A DNA stretch of 64,000 nt from assembly GCA_018857735.1 (NCBI GenBank), contig JABMCL010000020.1, positions 1,192,501 to 1,256,500 on the forward strand, in the 5' to 3' direction. The position numbers were made by a program, and so were the translations under genes. This document shows, piece by piece, positions 1 through 60,721 of the stretch. This DNA comes from Alviniconcha marisindica (lineage: Eukaryota > Mollusca > Gastropoda > Provannidae). The stretch's first letter is position 1. Every line of letters starts with the position of its first letter. The notes under the pieces were generated by a model that saw nothing but the letters and a program-made list of their open reading frames with translations, was not told the DNA's origin and made no database searches.

Positions 1-32
1 ATCTTGCAACCCCTCTCTTCCCCCTCTCTCTC

Positions 33-50
33 CCCCCCCCCCCCCCCCAA

Positions 51-86
<36 letters not shown>
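33..86. repeat. Poly-C followed by (CA)n
   Basis: A run of about 16 C followed by about 18 CA units. The surrounding bases 1-118 are low complexity, with no coding signal. Confidence 0.9.
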
Positions 87-118
87 CAGAACACTTCCCA
101 TCCAATTCTAATCCTCTC

Positions 119-1071
119 ACAAACACACACACATCACGTATTTCTTCCGCCACACCGCCAATCCCATGCTTAGCACAAGAGACCGTGTCAACCCAGCAAC
201 AGAGCAAACTGAACACTTCCCATCCTGTTTTAATCCACCACAATGTGGACATCACTTTTTCCTTCTGCATCCCATGCTATGCGCAAGAGACCATGTTGTC
301 CCAGCACTTCCCACCCTGTTTTAATCCACCATAATGTGGACATCACTTTTTCCTTCTGCATCCCATGCTATGCACGAGAGACCATGTTGTCCCAGCACTA
401 CCCACCCTGTTTTAATCCACCATAATATGGACATCGTTTTTACCTTCTGTATCCCATGCTATGCGCGAGAGACCATGTTGTCCCAGCACTTCCCACCCTG
501 TTTTAATCCACCATAATGTGGACATCACTTTTTCCTTCTGCATCCCATGCTATGCGCAAGAGACCATGTTGTCCCAGCACTTCCCACCCTGTTTTAATCC
601 ACCATAATATGGACATCATTTTTACCTTCTGCATCCCATGCTATGCACGAGAGACCATGTTGTCCCAACACTTCCCACCCTGTTTTAATCCACCATAATA
701 ATTATGTACATCACCTTTGGCCACCAATCCCATGCTATGTGATCTCAGCTCTTCCCACCCTGTTTTAATCCACCATAATAATTATGTACATCACCTTTGG
801 CCACCAATCCCATGCTATATCATCTCAGCTCTTCCCACCCTGTTTTAATCCACCATAATAATTATGTACATCACCTTTGGCCATCAATCCCATGCTATGT
901 CATCTCACCTCTTCCCACCCCCTGTTTTAATCCACCATAATAATTATGTACATCACCTTTTCCTTCTGCAGCTCCACCAATCCCATGCTATGCTCGAGAG
1001 ACGCCATCTCAGCTCTTCCCACCCTGTTTTAATCCACCATAATAATTATATACATCATTTTCCTTGTGCAG
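119..1071 (+). repeat. Minisatellite containing partial copies of the DLEC1 exon 1 acceptor and exon start
   Basis: Tandem units of about 91 bp (to about 680), then about 67 bp (680-900), then about 90 bp run up to exon 1. Each shares blocks such as TTTTAATCCACCATAAT and CCCATGCTATGCGC with the sequence that becomes the exon 1 acceptor and first codons at 1050-1118. The unit at 955-1020 has its own CTTCTGCAG acceptor followed by a near copy of the exon start. The first, most diverged unit (about 140-215) even keeps a CAGCAACAGAGCAAAC block like the exon. Short open frames here encode only the repeat. Confidence 0.8.
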
Positions 1072-40907
<39,836 letters not shown>

Positions 40908-41600
40908 ACAGTGAAATGACCTCAGTAACCGACTTAGCAGCCCACTTAGTTGATGTGCATTTTTTCAGTGACGGAGAAAATCAACACAAAAACAGGTTGC
41001 ATTAGTTAAAGTTTTTGGTGATGCGAAGAATTCCACTGAAAAATCCCCATGTAGTTTTCTTCTTTAATCCCTGTTCTTTTTTCACAATCAGTTCCATGAA
41101 CTGAAATGTTTCATGAAAGTAAGTAAAAGGCTGTGTTGTTTTGTTAAGAAAACCACTAAATGACTAAAGTTGAGACTATTGGTCATATTGTAGGGCTCCA
41201 AGTTTTTTCATGGACTTCCTCAGACATGACTGTGATATTTACCCCACGTTTATTTTTTTAAATTGATTTCCATGCTACCTTTCAAACCAGCGGTGATCGC
41301 CAGTATGCTTTTGAAATATGATCATCTCATTGCTCTGCCTTGTGTGATGCATTACAAGCGTGTGATAGTGTTATGATTTGTTACTTTTTAGACATAAATT
41401 TACACCCCCACAAATCCGTCCATCCAGGTTTTATTATTTTGTCATTCCTGATGTAATCAAACAGCTGTAAGTTTGCTGTCTTTAGTTCTCATACGGTTTT
41501 TTTGTCATTCCTAACGTAATCGAGTAGCTGTAAGTTTACTCTCTTTAGTTATAAGGTTTTTGTATCTAATAAATGTTGCATTCCCATGTGCAGTCAGTCA
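40908..41600 (+). other. DLEC1 3' UTR
   Basis: AT-rich sequence after the stop. It includes a two-copy block (TTTTGTCATTCCTGATGTAA and AGCTGTAAGTTTGCTGTC near 41440 and 41505) and ends around the poly(A) signal. No other gene. Confidence 0.6.
41568..41573 (+). terminator. DLEC1 poly(A) signal
   Basis: Canonical AATAAA about 660 bp after the DLEC1 stop, followed by a GTTGCATTCCCATGTG stretch. It is the best candidate cleavage region for this transcript. Confidence 0.6.
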
Positions 41601-41916
41601 TTCCTAAAATCAAAACACACACACTCCTAATATGCAGCATTTCCATCCATCACTGACTGCATATCATCCTTGTTTTAGTGCAAGGTGTGTGTACATTTAT
41701 TTTTGTCCAATGGAAAAGAAATGTCAATGTACATGACAAAATAAGTGTTTGTGAGTGTGTGTAAGTGACTATGACACCAAGTTGAGTTAGAATGGGTTTT
41801 TTGTTATAAACTTCCAAAGTGGTACATTTATAAAACTGGATAAATATGTGGAAATAATAATCAAGTTCATTCAATTAAAAGAAGCACAAGAAAATATCAC
41901 TGGTTTCTTGATTTCT

Positions 41917-41922
41917 TTTATT
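41917..41922 (-). terminator. METTL5 poly(A) signal
   Basis: AATAAA on the reverse strand only 13-14 nt beyond the first available METTL5 stop (TAA at 41938-41936). The predicted transcript would have almost no 3' UTR if that stop is used. Confidence 0.6.
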
Positions 41923-41935
41923 GCATCAGTCATCC

Positions 41936-48756
<6,821 letters not shown>

Positions 48757-49140
48757 CTATCAAGTGGCTGAACTGGAAAAGAAATGCCTGATAAAATACC
48801 ATTATTCATTTGTTGTATTATTTTTACACACTAGGCTTTTTTTTAAGGAAAGCTGAGTTTAATAGCGATGCCCACATTTCTCCCTGTCAGTTCTTTACCT
48901 GCTTGTGTGTGTACACGTGTGTGTGTGTGTGTGTTCTGTTGAAAAGAATGTTATGTATATATATAATACAAAATTATTTCATGTATTATTGTATATTAGT
49001 TATTAATAATAAATTAATATATATAATATATATAAACTATTTCGGCAATATTCACTTTCCAATTTCCATCAGTCCACCATCCTCAAATTGTATGAGAATG
49101 TGTGTGTGTGGACGGAATGAGCTTGAAGTGTGCACTACAA

Positions 49141-49141
49141 T

Positions 49142-49199
<58 letters not shown>

Positions 49200-49224
49200 T
49201 TCATTCCATGCTAAGCTAGCGCGC

Positions 49225-49287
<63 letters not shown>

Positions 49288-49290
49288 TCT
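49141..49290. repeat. (TA)n followed by (CA)n
   Basis: About 27 TA units (49144-49197), a short CTAGCGCGCCGCGC stretch, then about 29 CA units (49228-49285). It sits in the METTL5-EFTUD2 intergenic or first-intron region. Reverse-strand copies of TGAGAATGTGTGTG flank it (49090 and 49285). Confidence 0.95.
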
Positions 49291-49299
49291 CAATCTCAT

Positions 49300-50438
49300 A
49301 CAAATTGAGGACCACGGACCGACGGGGCTAAATTGGATATTGCCACTATTTCGACATGACACAATAAATTCATTCCGTATTAGACTATTGCGCCTGTCCG
49401 TTTGAAGACATGAAAGCGACGGGACTAAATGTAAATTGTACATGTATGTATGTTGTATACCGCTAACCGTACAATTTCGTTATCTGTACTGCAGCTAATT
49501 TCGTAGATTCGAAGTCCGTGTCGTAGTGGTGTAATCAGATGGTCACCTATCAAATTCAAAACCACTTGCGACTCTCGAAAGCACCTGTCGCTTGCGGTCT
49601 ACTTGTGCTACAGTCTACAGACGTTTGCAATCGAAAGCATCATGCTAACAGGGCGCCGCCATATTGGAACCAAGTTATACAAAACGAACCGATAAATTAT
49701 ATCTAAAGGTACGCCAGATTTGGTCAGCATTTTAGACTATATTTGCCACAAATTTAATCAAAAAGAAAATTTACAAAACACTGAATATTTGTAGCCCTTA
49801 ATAGTGTTTTAGAAATATATATTTTAAAATTTGGTTTCGAACAAGTTTACTTCCGAGAAGGAAACAATACTTCCGGTCCGGCGGAAAGCACGCGATACTG
49901 CGATTTCAGAACGTCGAGTTGGGCCAAAAGTAATGCTATTCTGTTGTACTTGATTTGACTCGAAGCAATGTAGCTGTCGTTTTTGCGTTTAACGGCAATA
50001 TACTGCAGTCGATCTAGTCATTCAGTTGCTTGACGCATTCTTTGTTCACTGTAAATCTGTAACGATGCCGCATTTGCCATTGGAGGGATGCACTATTTTT
50101 AAAGTGTTATTGTTTTATTCTTTTAATGGTAATGATTCATGGATCACTTCGTGTGTGCACATGTTATTTTTTGCAGCCATTGGCAGAAGTTCAGCTAGGC
50201 CCTGAACTTCAATATATATTTGACTTGAGAGTAAAGAAAAACAACACTAACACCCTGTTGTGTGGCGGTAATGATGGAGAGGGGCCGTCATCTTCACCTT
50301 TGTTCGAATGTCTTGCCATCTTTCCCCCTTCCTGCTTCTAGTCCGTTAAACCAACTGAAGGAGACTCTGATGACTGTCACTAGTATCACTGATGTAATTT
50401 AAACTGCACTTAACAACTGTTTCTTCTTAATTTTACAG
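49300..50438. promoter_or_regulatory. Candidate bidirectional promoter of METTL5 and EFTUD2
   Basis: A region of higher CpG content between two divergent housekeeping genes. GCCGCCATATT at 49655-49665 matches a YY1 site oriented towards METTL5. Two ACTTCCG motifs (49851 and 49869, the second ACTTCCGGTCCGG) match ETS-family sites near the expected EFTUD2 start. No TATA box is evident. Both genes appear to have an untranslated first exon here, but I could not fix its donor from sequence alone. Confidence 0.5.
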
Positions 50439-50481
50439 TAACACTTGGAAGACTTTCAGAAAGATCTACCACCACTCAGCC
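50431..50481 (+). promoter_or_regulatory. EFTUD2 5' UTR acceptor and leader
   Basis: TTAATTTTACAG ends at 50438 and 43 nt of leader precede the ATG, whose context CAGCCATGG is a good Kozak match. An upstream untranslated exon is therefore likely. Confidence 0.65.
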
Positions 50482-51489
50482 ATGGATCAAGACTTGTATG
50501 ATGAGTTTGGAAATTACATTGGACCTGAGCTGGACAGCGATGATGATGATCTGGATGATGACGATAATCAGGATGATGATGACCTCGTGGAGAGAGATGT
50601 ATTTTTTGCCTGTTCCACTTTTCTTTGTAATATTAGTACCGTGTAATAGTGTAAATATATTAGGACAGAAATTTAAATCTGAAAAAATCAGCTACATTAA
50701 CAATAGTACAAACCAAAAAAGACAAAAATTCAGTATGTTTTTTAATTTGTGAATTTGTAAAGTATGATTCTTAAACTCTCAAAGGGCAGTACAATCAAAT
50801 TGCCTCATTAGTAGTAGTACTGCTATGTTAACTTGAGCAGTTGATGACTGTTTTTGAAATAATCAATGTATGATTTATTAATCTAATTTTAAAGACAAAA
50901 GTTTAATTACCAAATATATATAATGAGAAAACAAATGCTGAGTACTGTACTATTTCATTGCCCCCTGCCCCCCCTCCCCCCTTTTTAGTTTAGCATTAGC
51001 ATTTACTGATTTAGTAAAAATTTAAAATTACAATCATTAAAGTAATCAACAACAAGTTGTGGAACCACAAACCTAATATTGTAATAAAGTAATTTTTTTG
51101 TTTTGTTAAATGTGTGAAATATCACCGGGCTGTACTGGTTTGGTGTTGACAGGAGGAGGATGCTGACATGGACCAAGATGACATGGATGACCAGCCAGAC
51201 ATGCAGGTGGTGCTTCATGAAGACAAAAAGTATTATCCCACTGCTGAGGAAGTGTATGGGCCAGATGTTGAGGTGAGTATTGCTGCTATGACAGTGTGAC
51301 TGTGAGTATTAACTACAAGTTACTTGTAAAACAAAATAATAATTAGTATCACAGCTTCGGAACTGTATGTATACATACATGTAGATCTATGTGTTCTGAT
51401 GCAGTTCATATGTTTTGTTAATATATTTGATTACTGTAATTAGTTATTGTGTTTATGTTTTAAAATGTTACTTGATGATAAATTGGTCA

Positions 51490-51549
<60 letters not shown>

Positions 51550-54500
51550 GGCACTATCACACACATACATGTGTGTATACATACACAGTAACACACACAG
51601 AGATATTATATAAAAATGGAAAATTGATTTGTCTTGTAATGGGGGGAGGTATGTATGCCTATTGCTTATGTGCTTGTGCAAATTCTGTCAAACTGGCATG
51701 TGTTTTCCTTCTTTTACAGACCCTTGTACAAGAGGAAGATACACAGCCTCTCACAGGTGAGCTTTCTGTTTGTTCTTCCATAAAGTCGTAAGATTAAGAC
51801 AATAGATGATTAGATCCTTGCGTATGGTCCAGTTACTCTGAAGCATCCTAGTCCTACATGACATTATTATTGTTAGTGGCTATCCTGAGTATTGCACATG
51901 TTGGTGATGAATCTTGAAAGGTGGACGCTTTAACTGAGAGAAATGAACTTTTTGAGTCATTCATAAAATCATACTAATCATAGTGACTTATATCTATACA
52001 TATTACATGTGTGTTTATTTGCTTCTCTGTTCAGAACCTATCATTGCGCCAGTCAAGAAGAAAAAGTTCACCATGGCCGAGCAGGACTTGCCGTCTACCA
52101 CTTACGACATGGAGTAAGCTTTGCTTTGAAACTTCCTTAAGCCTGTGGGCTCTTGACTCGGAATGCTGGTAGAAGTTTTAGAACATGCCGTGAGAAACCA
52201 CACATGGGGCACAAATTATAGTTGGGGCAGATGGGTTGACTGACCGTGGGCATCTTACTTTTATTTAGTGTGGTTTGTTAATCATTATCAGTTGGATCGC
52301 ACAACGAAATGACATCTTTGGTTATTACTACTTTTGTGTAATGTTTGCAAATGTATGCTGTACAGTGTTTGTGATACAGCCATTTGAAATAATACAGGAA
52401 GTGAGTAGCCTTCAACAAAATGACATCGTTGGTTATTACTACTTTTGTGTAGTGTTTGCAAATGTATGCTGTACCATATTTGTGATACAGCTGTTTGAAG
52501 TAATACAGGAAGTGAGTAGCCTTTAACAAAATCAGTGAAATGTTATCAGGATTCTTCAGAGGGTGTTTAAGATTTTTTGATTGCTGAATGTTTTATTTCT
52601 CTTATTTTCCACAGTTGTAATTCGTATGTTAATAATTGCATGCTTTGTAATTTGTCCAGATATGCAATTTCATTTTCAATGTGTTCATATTTATAGTAAT
52701 TCCTACCTGTGAAAGAAAAACAACTATTTTATAGTGAATGATTTACATGTTCATGTGCATGCAGCATGGTATACCTGTACGTTTATCTGGATATTGTTTT
52801 CTGAGCATTGTGATGTCTGGTCCAGGTTTCTGGCTGATTTGATGGACAACCCTGGGCTGATTCGCAACGTTGCTCTCTGTGGACACCTGCACCATGGCAA
52901 GGTCAGTTTGTGTGGAGCTGCATGCAGTGCATTTACACAGGTATTTTGTGAACACTGCTCACTGCCGACACCTGTAGTAACACATTCATGCAGGTCATTC
53001 GTGGAATGCTGACAGAAAACCTTCGCCAGCTATGCAGGGACAGAAATAGCCTCGGCATGTTGAAATTGTTTTGCTTTCTCTAGTTATTTCTAGAAGTTCC
53101 CGTTCCTTTGTTTGTGAGGTGTAATGAAGGTGATTGATGAAAAGTTTATCATTAGGTCAGTTTATTTTGTTTGTCTGTTGACTTTTTCTTTCTGTGGTTC
53201 CTTTCTTTGCTCATCATTTTAATAATAACACAAGTGGTCATTTCTGCAGTGCAGAATCTCATCAACGAGGGCGCGCATACTGCGCTTTACACGATCAACA
53301 AACTGTATACATAAATTATAAAACTTGGGGGGGGGGGGGGTAAAACTATGGTTATTCATCTTTTGATTAAATACCCGACCTTATATGTTAATTTATTTGA
53401 AATTAAATGTTTGCAAATTATGTAGATTGTTTTGGGGTTTTTTTGTTTGATTTTCCAGACGTCCTTTGTGGACTGCCTCATGGAGCAGACCCACCCTGAA
53501 ATTGAAGGCGGTTATGACGTTGATGTGAGTGCTTCAGTTACTTGTATCAGTAAAGCTAAACATAACGTGTGTGTGTGCGTGTGATTCTTTCTTTTTTCTT
53601 TTTTTCTGTTATCATTATTTGTAACTGTATATATTTTTACATTTAACTGCTATGTATAGTTTCACTTTTGGGAAGGGGTGGGTGGGTAGGAGCTGTTTGT
53701 ACCTTTTGGTATGAGTGTCCTTTGGTAGTTTTAGCTTGCGAGAGCTTACATGTATGCACTGTGTGTATCTGGCGCTGTGAACATGCAAGGTTTTGTGTGG
53801 AATTTTTTTATGCGCTATATATCAATTTTCATTCATTCATAACACTGTTAGATGCCGCTCTCTTTCTGTTGAAACTCGATTGACAGTAATCCCACCTTAA
53901 AACACTGTTATTGAAGATACCCCCAGATTTGGCTGTTTCTGCTCATGTTGTCAACACAGAGTCACATCTGTGATACATCACCGCGGTTCATCATGGTTTG
54001 TTTTGTTTTGGGATTGCTTTTTTAAGAGTGGGGTGGGTTGGGGGGTTTATCAACTCAAATTGCTTATCAAAAGTAAGAACTGGTAAACCTCAGCAGAACA
54101 CAATACAGATTCATTTTTATAAAATGTATGGTCAAAACTACGTCTTGCCTTTTTTTTACTCCCTTGCACAACCCTGTCTCTTTGGTGCAAGTGGGCGAGA
54201 GCTGCGCTTCGCCCTACCTTTGGCGCAAGTGTGTTCGGTTCACTACTTCCATCACATTGCGTACAAGAACCTTTCTTATGAAATGTATGATCGTGTTTTG
54301 TTTTTCATGTGTTGCAGATGCGCTACACAGACATCCTGTTTACAGAGCAAGAGGTGGGTACAGCTGTATTTAGTCGTGACAGTCAACTGATTTAAACGTG
54401 TTAAAATTGTATGTGTCTCAGGGGATTTTTAATTATTTTTTAACACTGTACCAACACATGTTTAGCCGAGTTTATTGGACAAGGCTTGTCAGTATCCTGA

Positions 54501-57500
54501 ATTATGCACATTATTGACTGACAGGGTTCGCACAGTCTTTGAAGGTCTGAAAGTTTGGGGAAAATGGGATAAGCTTTTCAAGGCCTTGAAAGTCTGTGAA
54601 CACAGAGTGGGGTCTGTGAAATTTTGTGGACTTCAGAGCACTAGGGAAAACCTATCAGCTTATCAGTCAGAAACTGCATTTCCCAAGACCGAACAGTAGT
54701 TTTTTTTTAAATCATGCGCAGTCACAAAGAACGCACTTCCTATCAGTTTTGACTGATAGAGTGCATCAGCTATAGTAAGGGCTGCGCCCCTTTACTGGAT
54801 GTGCGGAAGAGTTGCATGTCTTTGTGCTGCTTTTCCGCGCCATCCTGCAAAAGTGTGTGAAAAGTGTGTGAATTTTTAAAGGATTTTTCTGTATGAACCC
54901 TGTGACAGTAATAGCTGACTTTGTTTGCTTGCAGAGAGGAGTGAGCACAAAGTCCACACCAGTGACCCTGGTTTTGCCAGACACTCGCAACAAGTCCTTT
55001 CTCATGAACATCTTTGATACACCAGGTTAGAGGGGTTTGTATGGGCATGCATGACTGCATACTGTGCTGTTGTTGTTGCTGTGTTGTTGTTGTTGTTTTT
55101 TGGGGGGAGATATTGACAGAGAGAGAGAGAGAATAACTTCTTTTGTTTGTTTTGTTTCTGTACTCTATTTTAATCAAGGGGGGTGAGAACTACAGTTTAT
55201 GCCCTCTTCATTTGTCATCAACTGCAGTTTATGTTCTCTTCATTTTTTCATCAACTGCAGTTCATGTTCTCTTCATTTGCTATCAACTGCAGTTTATGTC
55301 CTGTTTATTTTCCATCAACCACAGTTCATGTTCTCTTTATTTTCCATCAACCACAGTTCATATTCTCTTCATTTTCCATCAACCACAGTTCATGTTCTCT
55401 TCATTTCCCATCAACAGCAGTTCATATTCTCTTCATTTTCCGTCAACTGCAGTTCATGTTCTCTTCATTTTCTATCATCACTATTGGGGAGCTTAGTTTC
55501 TTTCCAGGAGCTGGTCGCTAAATATTGCTGCTCAGTTTTGGTTCGTTTAGATACGCCTATGTTTGCTTGCTTGCAGGTCATGTGAATTTTTCTGATGAGG
55601 TCACTGCTGCTTTCCGCATCTGTGATGGTGCTGTCATATTTGTTGATGCCGCTGAAGGGGTAAATCTTAACTTGCTTCATCTCAGTGTGTCTGTCTGTCC
55701 CTCTCTGTCGCTGTCTCCTTCCCCACCCCACCCCACCCCCACTTCCCCCTTTCTGTTGATCCTTGACTCTGAGTCTGATTAGAGCTGGCAAGAGTTTCCA
55801 TCCTACTCTAAACTTGCAGTAATGCTGTTGAATTTTTTTAATCTGAAACAAGAATGAAAAAATCTGAAACAAGAATGACTGCTAGCATTCTGAAATAAGA
55901 TCCAAACACATAAAAGAGTCAGAAGAACGTTTATTTATTATGACATAGACAACACGATGCTAACACGATAGCATCATGTTGTCTAGATGTAATAATAAAT
56001 AAGCGTTCTTTTGAAACTTTTATGTGTTTGTAATGCTGTTGGTTAACAGAATGATCCATATTGCCTTTTTTTTTTAAGTACACAGGCTGGTCTGTCTCGC
56101 ACTGGAACCTTTTGCTTACTGTCCGGAGGTAATGTTAAATGCAGACTGATCAAAAGTGCCTTTTAAGAATGGCTTGCAGTAACACTGTCATGGAGGCGGG
56201 GCCACCATCTGACAATGGACCATTGTGTTCACTGTGTGTAGTGATGCTAAACACGTAGAGGCTGATTAAACACACCTTGCAAGAGGGGCTTGCACTTTTT
56301 GCCACAATACTACTATTTGGCAGGGTGGTGTGTGTAACAATGGACCATTTTGTTTACTGTGTGTAGTGATGCTCAACACAGGCTGATTAAACACACCTTA
56401 ACACACCTTGCAAGAAGGGCTTCCACTTTTTGCCATAATACTACTATTTGGCTTGGTGATGTGTGTAACAATGGACCATTTTGTTTACTGTGTATTGGCG
56501 ATGCTGAACACAGAGATCAGACGTGCCTGACACAAGGAGATTGCACTTTTTGCTGTTACTGGACTGGGTGTAGGTGACGCTGAACACAAAGAGACTGATC
56601 AAACTTGCTGAACACAAGAAGATTGCACTTTTTGCAGTCATACTAATAGTGTTACTGGACTGTGTAGGTGATGCTGAACACAAATTTATTACACATGCCT
56701 AACACGAGGAGATTGCACTTTTTGCAGTAATAGTGTTACTGGACTGTGTAGGTGATGCTGAACACAGAGAGACTTATTACACATGCCTAACATGAGGAGA
56801 TTACACATTTTGCAGTAATAGTGTTACTGGACTGTGTAGGTGATGCTGAACACAGAGAGACTGATCAAACATGCTTGACACAAAATGATTGCACTTTCTG
56901 AATACTGTTACTTGACAACGTGTAGGTGATACTGAATATGGAGAGACTGATCAAACATGCCTGACACAAGGAGATTGCACTTTTTATAATAATACTGTTA
57001 CTTGACTGTGGGTAGGTGATGCTGATCAAACATGTCTGACACAAGGAGATTGCAGTAATGCTGTACTGTGTGTAGGTGATGCTGAACACAGAGAGACTGA
57101 TCACACATGTCTGACACAAGGAGATTGCAGTAATGCTGTACTGTGTGTAGGTGATGCTGAACACAGAGAGACTGATAAACACATGTCTGACACAAGGAGA
57201 TTGCAGTAATGCTGTACTGTGTGTAGGTGATGCTGAACACAGAGAGACTGATCAAACATGTCTGACACAAGGAGATTGCAGTAATGCTGTACTGTGTGTA
57301 GGTGATGCTGAACACAGAGAGACTGATCAAACATGTCTGACACAAGGAGATTGCAGTAATGCTGTACTGTGTGTAGGTGATGCTGAACACAGAGAGACTG
57401 ATCAAACATGCCTTACAAGAGGGGCTGACAGTAACTCTGTGTATCAACAAAGTAGACCGTCTCATGCTGGAACTGAAGCTGCCACCCACCGACGCTTACT

Positions 57501-60500
57501 TCAAGCTGCGACACATCGTGGATGAGATCAATGCAATCATCAGGTTTGCATTTTTGTATGCTTGGGCAACAGACTTTCTTGCACTTGGACCCAAAAGTAA
57601 AATTGGAACAAATGTTTGTCAGTTACTAAGCAGCAGATTTTCTGTTTCATGCCACTGTTTTGCAGCACTGTATTGTGATTCTTAACTAGCACAAATTTGC
57701 AGATGGAACCCAGTAGTTGGCTTTGGTGATAAATGAGCAATGCTGTGAAGGAGAGGTGAGGGATAGTGCCTTTAATGCGTTCCTGTTCTGTGTACATGTG
57801 CTTTATACACATAGTAAACTAGAATTTTCCTGATGCAAATATCCTAGGTTCTAAACAGAAAGGAAGAGGGGTGGGGGAAAAACAATGACAGGAGGCGGGG
57901 AAAGTGTGAGTCTTGTCTAAAGTCTGCCCTAAAACTGTGTTTCAGCATGTACGCAGAGGATGAGACGTCCTCCGTAGTTTCGCCCATCCTTGGCAATGTG
58001 TGTTTCGCCAGTTCTTACTACCGCTTCTGTTTCACCCTGCGCTCCTTTGCGCACATCTATGCCGAGACGTTTGGTGAGTTGCAGTTCACTCACTGTTGTT
58101 TTTCTCCTTTTTGATTGTTTTCTGTATTGTCTTCTGCTGTTGTTTATTGTCCAGATAAAGCTTGGAGGTTCACCCGGATCCAGGGGATACTTTGTGCATG
58201 CAGCTGTTTTTCCTGCGTGGATATGAAAACATGCAAAAAAGCAGTGCCCCCCTTTTGTTCAGGCAGCTGCATTCTGCTTCAGCTGTGACCTTGTTCATCT
58301 GCCCCGCAATTGTTTCTGAGCTGTTTCTCAGTGAGCAAGTTGTCGGTTTTGTTGTTGGCTCGTTTCTCTGTGAGTGAGTTAGCTTCTTGCATCCGATTCC
58401 TCATTCCCTCCTTTCATGTGATGGGCTAGGTGTTCCAGTCAGAAAAATAGTGCACAAATGAGCGTTGTCATGATTGTTATTAATTGCCGCTCCTTGGGTC
58501 AGGATTTTATCAGCCTGCTTTGGTGATGATTGCAGGTGATCTTGACGAGAAGAAGTTCGCACAGAGATTGTGGGGAGATGTGTACTTCAACAACAAAACG
58601 TGAGTAACCATCAGTGTGTATTTTTCATGTAAGGGTAAAGTAATTTGTTTTTGACACCTTTTTGATAGCTGTCAGTGGTGTTGAAAGTGTGCCATTGTTA
58701 AGCTAACATTTCTCTTATCGATGTGAAGGTGAAGCACATATGTCACATAGATAGATAAATAAATAATTGATTTTTAAAGTCCAGTCAGCCATGATGACTA
58801 TATCAGAGTGAATCATGACACAAAAGTGAGAAAGATTGTCAAACAAGAGTACTGGAGAGTGTGTCCATTTTTGTTTCTTTTTCTTTTCTCCAGTCGCAAG
58901 TTCAGCAAGAAACCGTCTCCCAGTTCCTCACAGCGATCTTTTGTGGAGTTCATTTTGGAGCCCCTGTATAAGATTTTTGCACAGGTAGGTGGCATGATGT
59001 TTTTATTTTAAAAAAAGTATGCATATTTTCCTTTGTGTGTGTTTGCTGTGCACACCTATGTGTGCAGGTGGAAGCAGGGATGTGGCCCATTAAAAACATT
59101 ATGGTTTCAGTCATTGTTTTGTTTTTCTGTGCAGGTAGAAGCAGGCATGTGGCCCATTAGAAACATTGTGATTTCAATCATAGTTTTGTTTTTCTGTATA
59201 TGACGGTGTTTGTAATACTCCATCCTTTCTTTGAACTGAACACTTTCATTGCTAACATAGTGCTGCATACCCCGATAATGAAAATTATATTCGTACGCAA
59301 TTTTAATGGGTAATCACAAGTGCGTGTACACAAGCGCTTTAGAAGCCTGATGTGCTTTGTTTCAAGTTAGTTCAGTTGATAAACTTTCATTCAGGCAGTG
59401 TTTTTATCGTGTGATTTTCTCAGCAGACAAGGACAAATTGATATTTGTAGATATGCTCCTGCGCATGATACCAATGTGTGCACCGATCTCATGATTAGAC
59501 CTGAGAGTGAGAACCACCGCATCATCTGACAGGAGAACCAGAAAGCTCTGACCCACGGTGATTCCTTCACTGATGTTGTGTGCAGGTGGTGGGAGATGTG
59601 GACGAGTGTCTACCCAGGGTATGTGAGGAGCTTGGGGTACACCTGACCAAGGAGGAGCAGAAACTTAACATCCGCCCACTCATGAGGCTGATGTGTCGAC
59701 GCTTCTTTGGGGACTTCACAGGTAACACTGGTGGTTTTCTGCAGCACATTTTCTCAAGATCCAAACACCTAAAAGGTTCAAAAGAACGCTATTTGTTAGG
59801 ACTAAAACGCCATCTGCTAAATTTAATAATAATAGCATTCTTTTGAACCTTTTATGTGTTTGGCTGATTATGTTTTTTCTCAAGATCCAAACACCTAAAA
59901 GGTTCAAAAGAACGCTATTTATTAGGACAAAAACACAGTCTGCTAAATTTAATAATAATAGCATTCTTTTGAACATTTTATGTGTTTGGCTGATGATGCT
60001 TTTATGTTCGGATCTTGTTTTGAAATGCTAAACCAAAACAAGATCCAAACACAGAAAAGGAACGCTAAATTTAATGTGACAATATGAAACCTTTTATGTG
60101 CCTGGTTTGGTTTTGTGGTGAGTATATTTTGTTGAAATTACAGTTGGATATATGAAGGTCTTGTTTCCTCCAAATCCTCTTCCTCTTCCCTCTTCCTATC
60201 TTTTTCCTCCCTCCAATTCTCTACAGATACACCCATTTCACACAAGTTTTTCCCCGTCCAGTTTTTTTGTTTTAATTTATCTCTTTGAGGTTTCTTCTTG
60301 TAGTGGTGTGGTAGCAGTGTGTGCATTTAGCAACATTGCGTTCTTTTTTTCTTCTCACCATTTGCCTGTCAAAAATGTGTAGTGTTGGTGCAGTTTCTTT
60401 CCAAGAAAGTATCTGGAAGACGGGTTAAGCTAACAGAAACATTTGTCGTGAGATTGCATGAGGAGTCAAAATTCAAGCAAGAAGTCTCCAGGCAAGCATT

Positions 60501-60686
60501 CTCCAGGCAAGCAGAAATCACTGTGCCCAAAGCATCATAATTATACAGTTGCTCATATGCAGAGTGTTCAGCTGGGGAATACTACAACAACAATACATGA
60601 TATCTGAAAGGCAGGGAATGGATTTTGTCGATTCATTTACTGAAGTTCTGTTGAACTATTTGAAGAACCTGTACCATAAATGAGCC

Positions 60687-60721
<35 letters not shown>

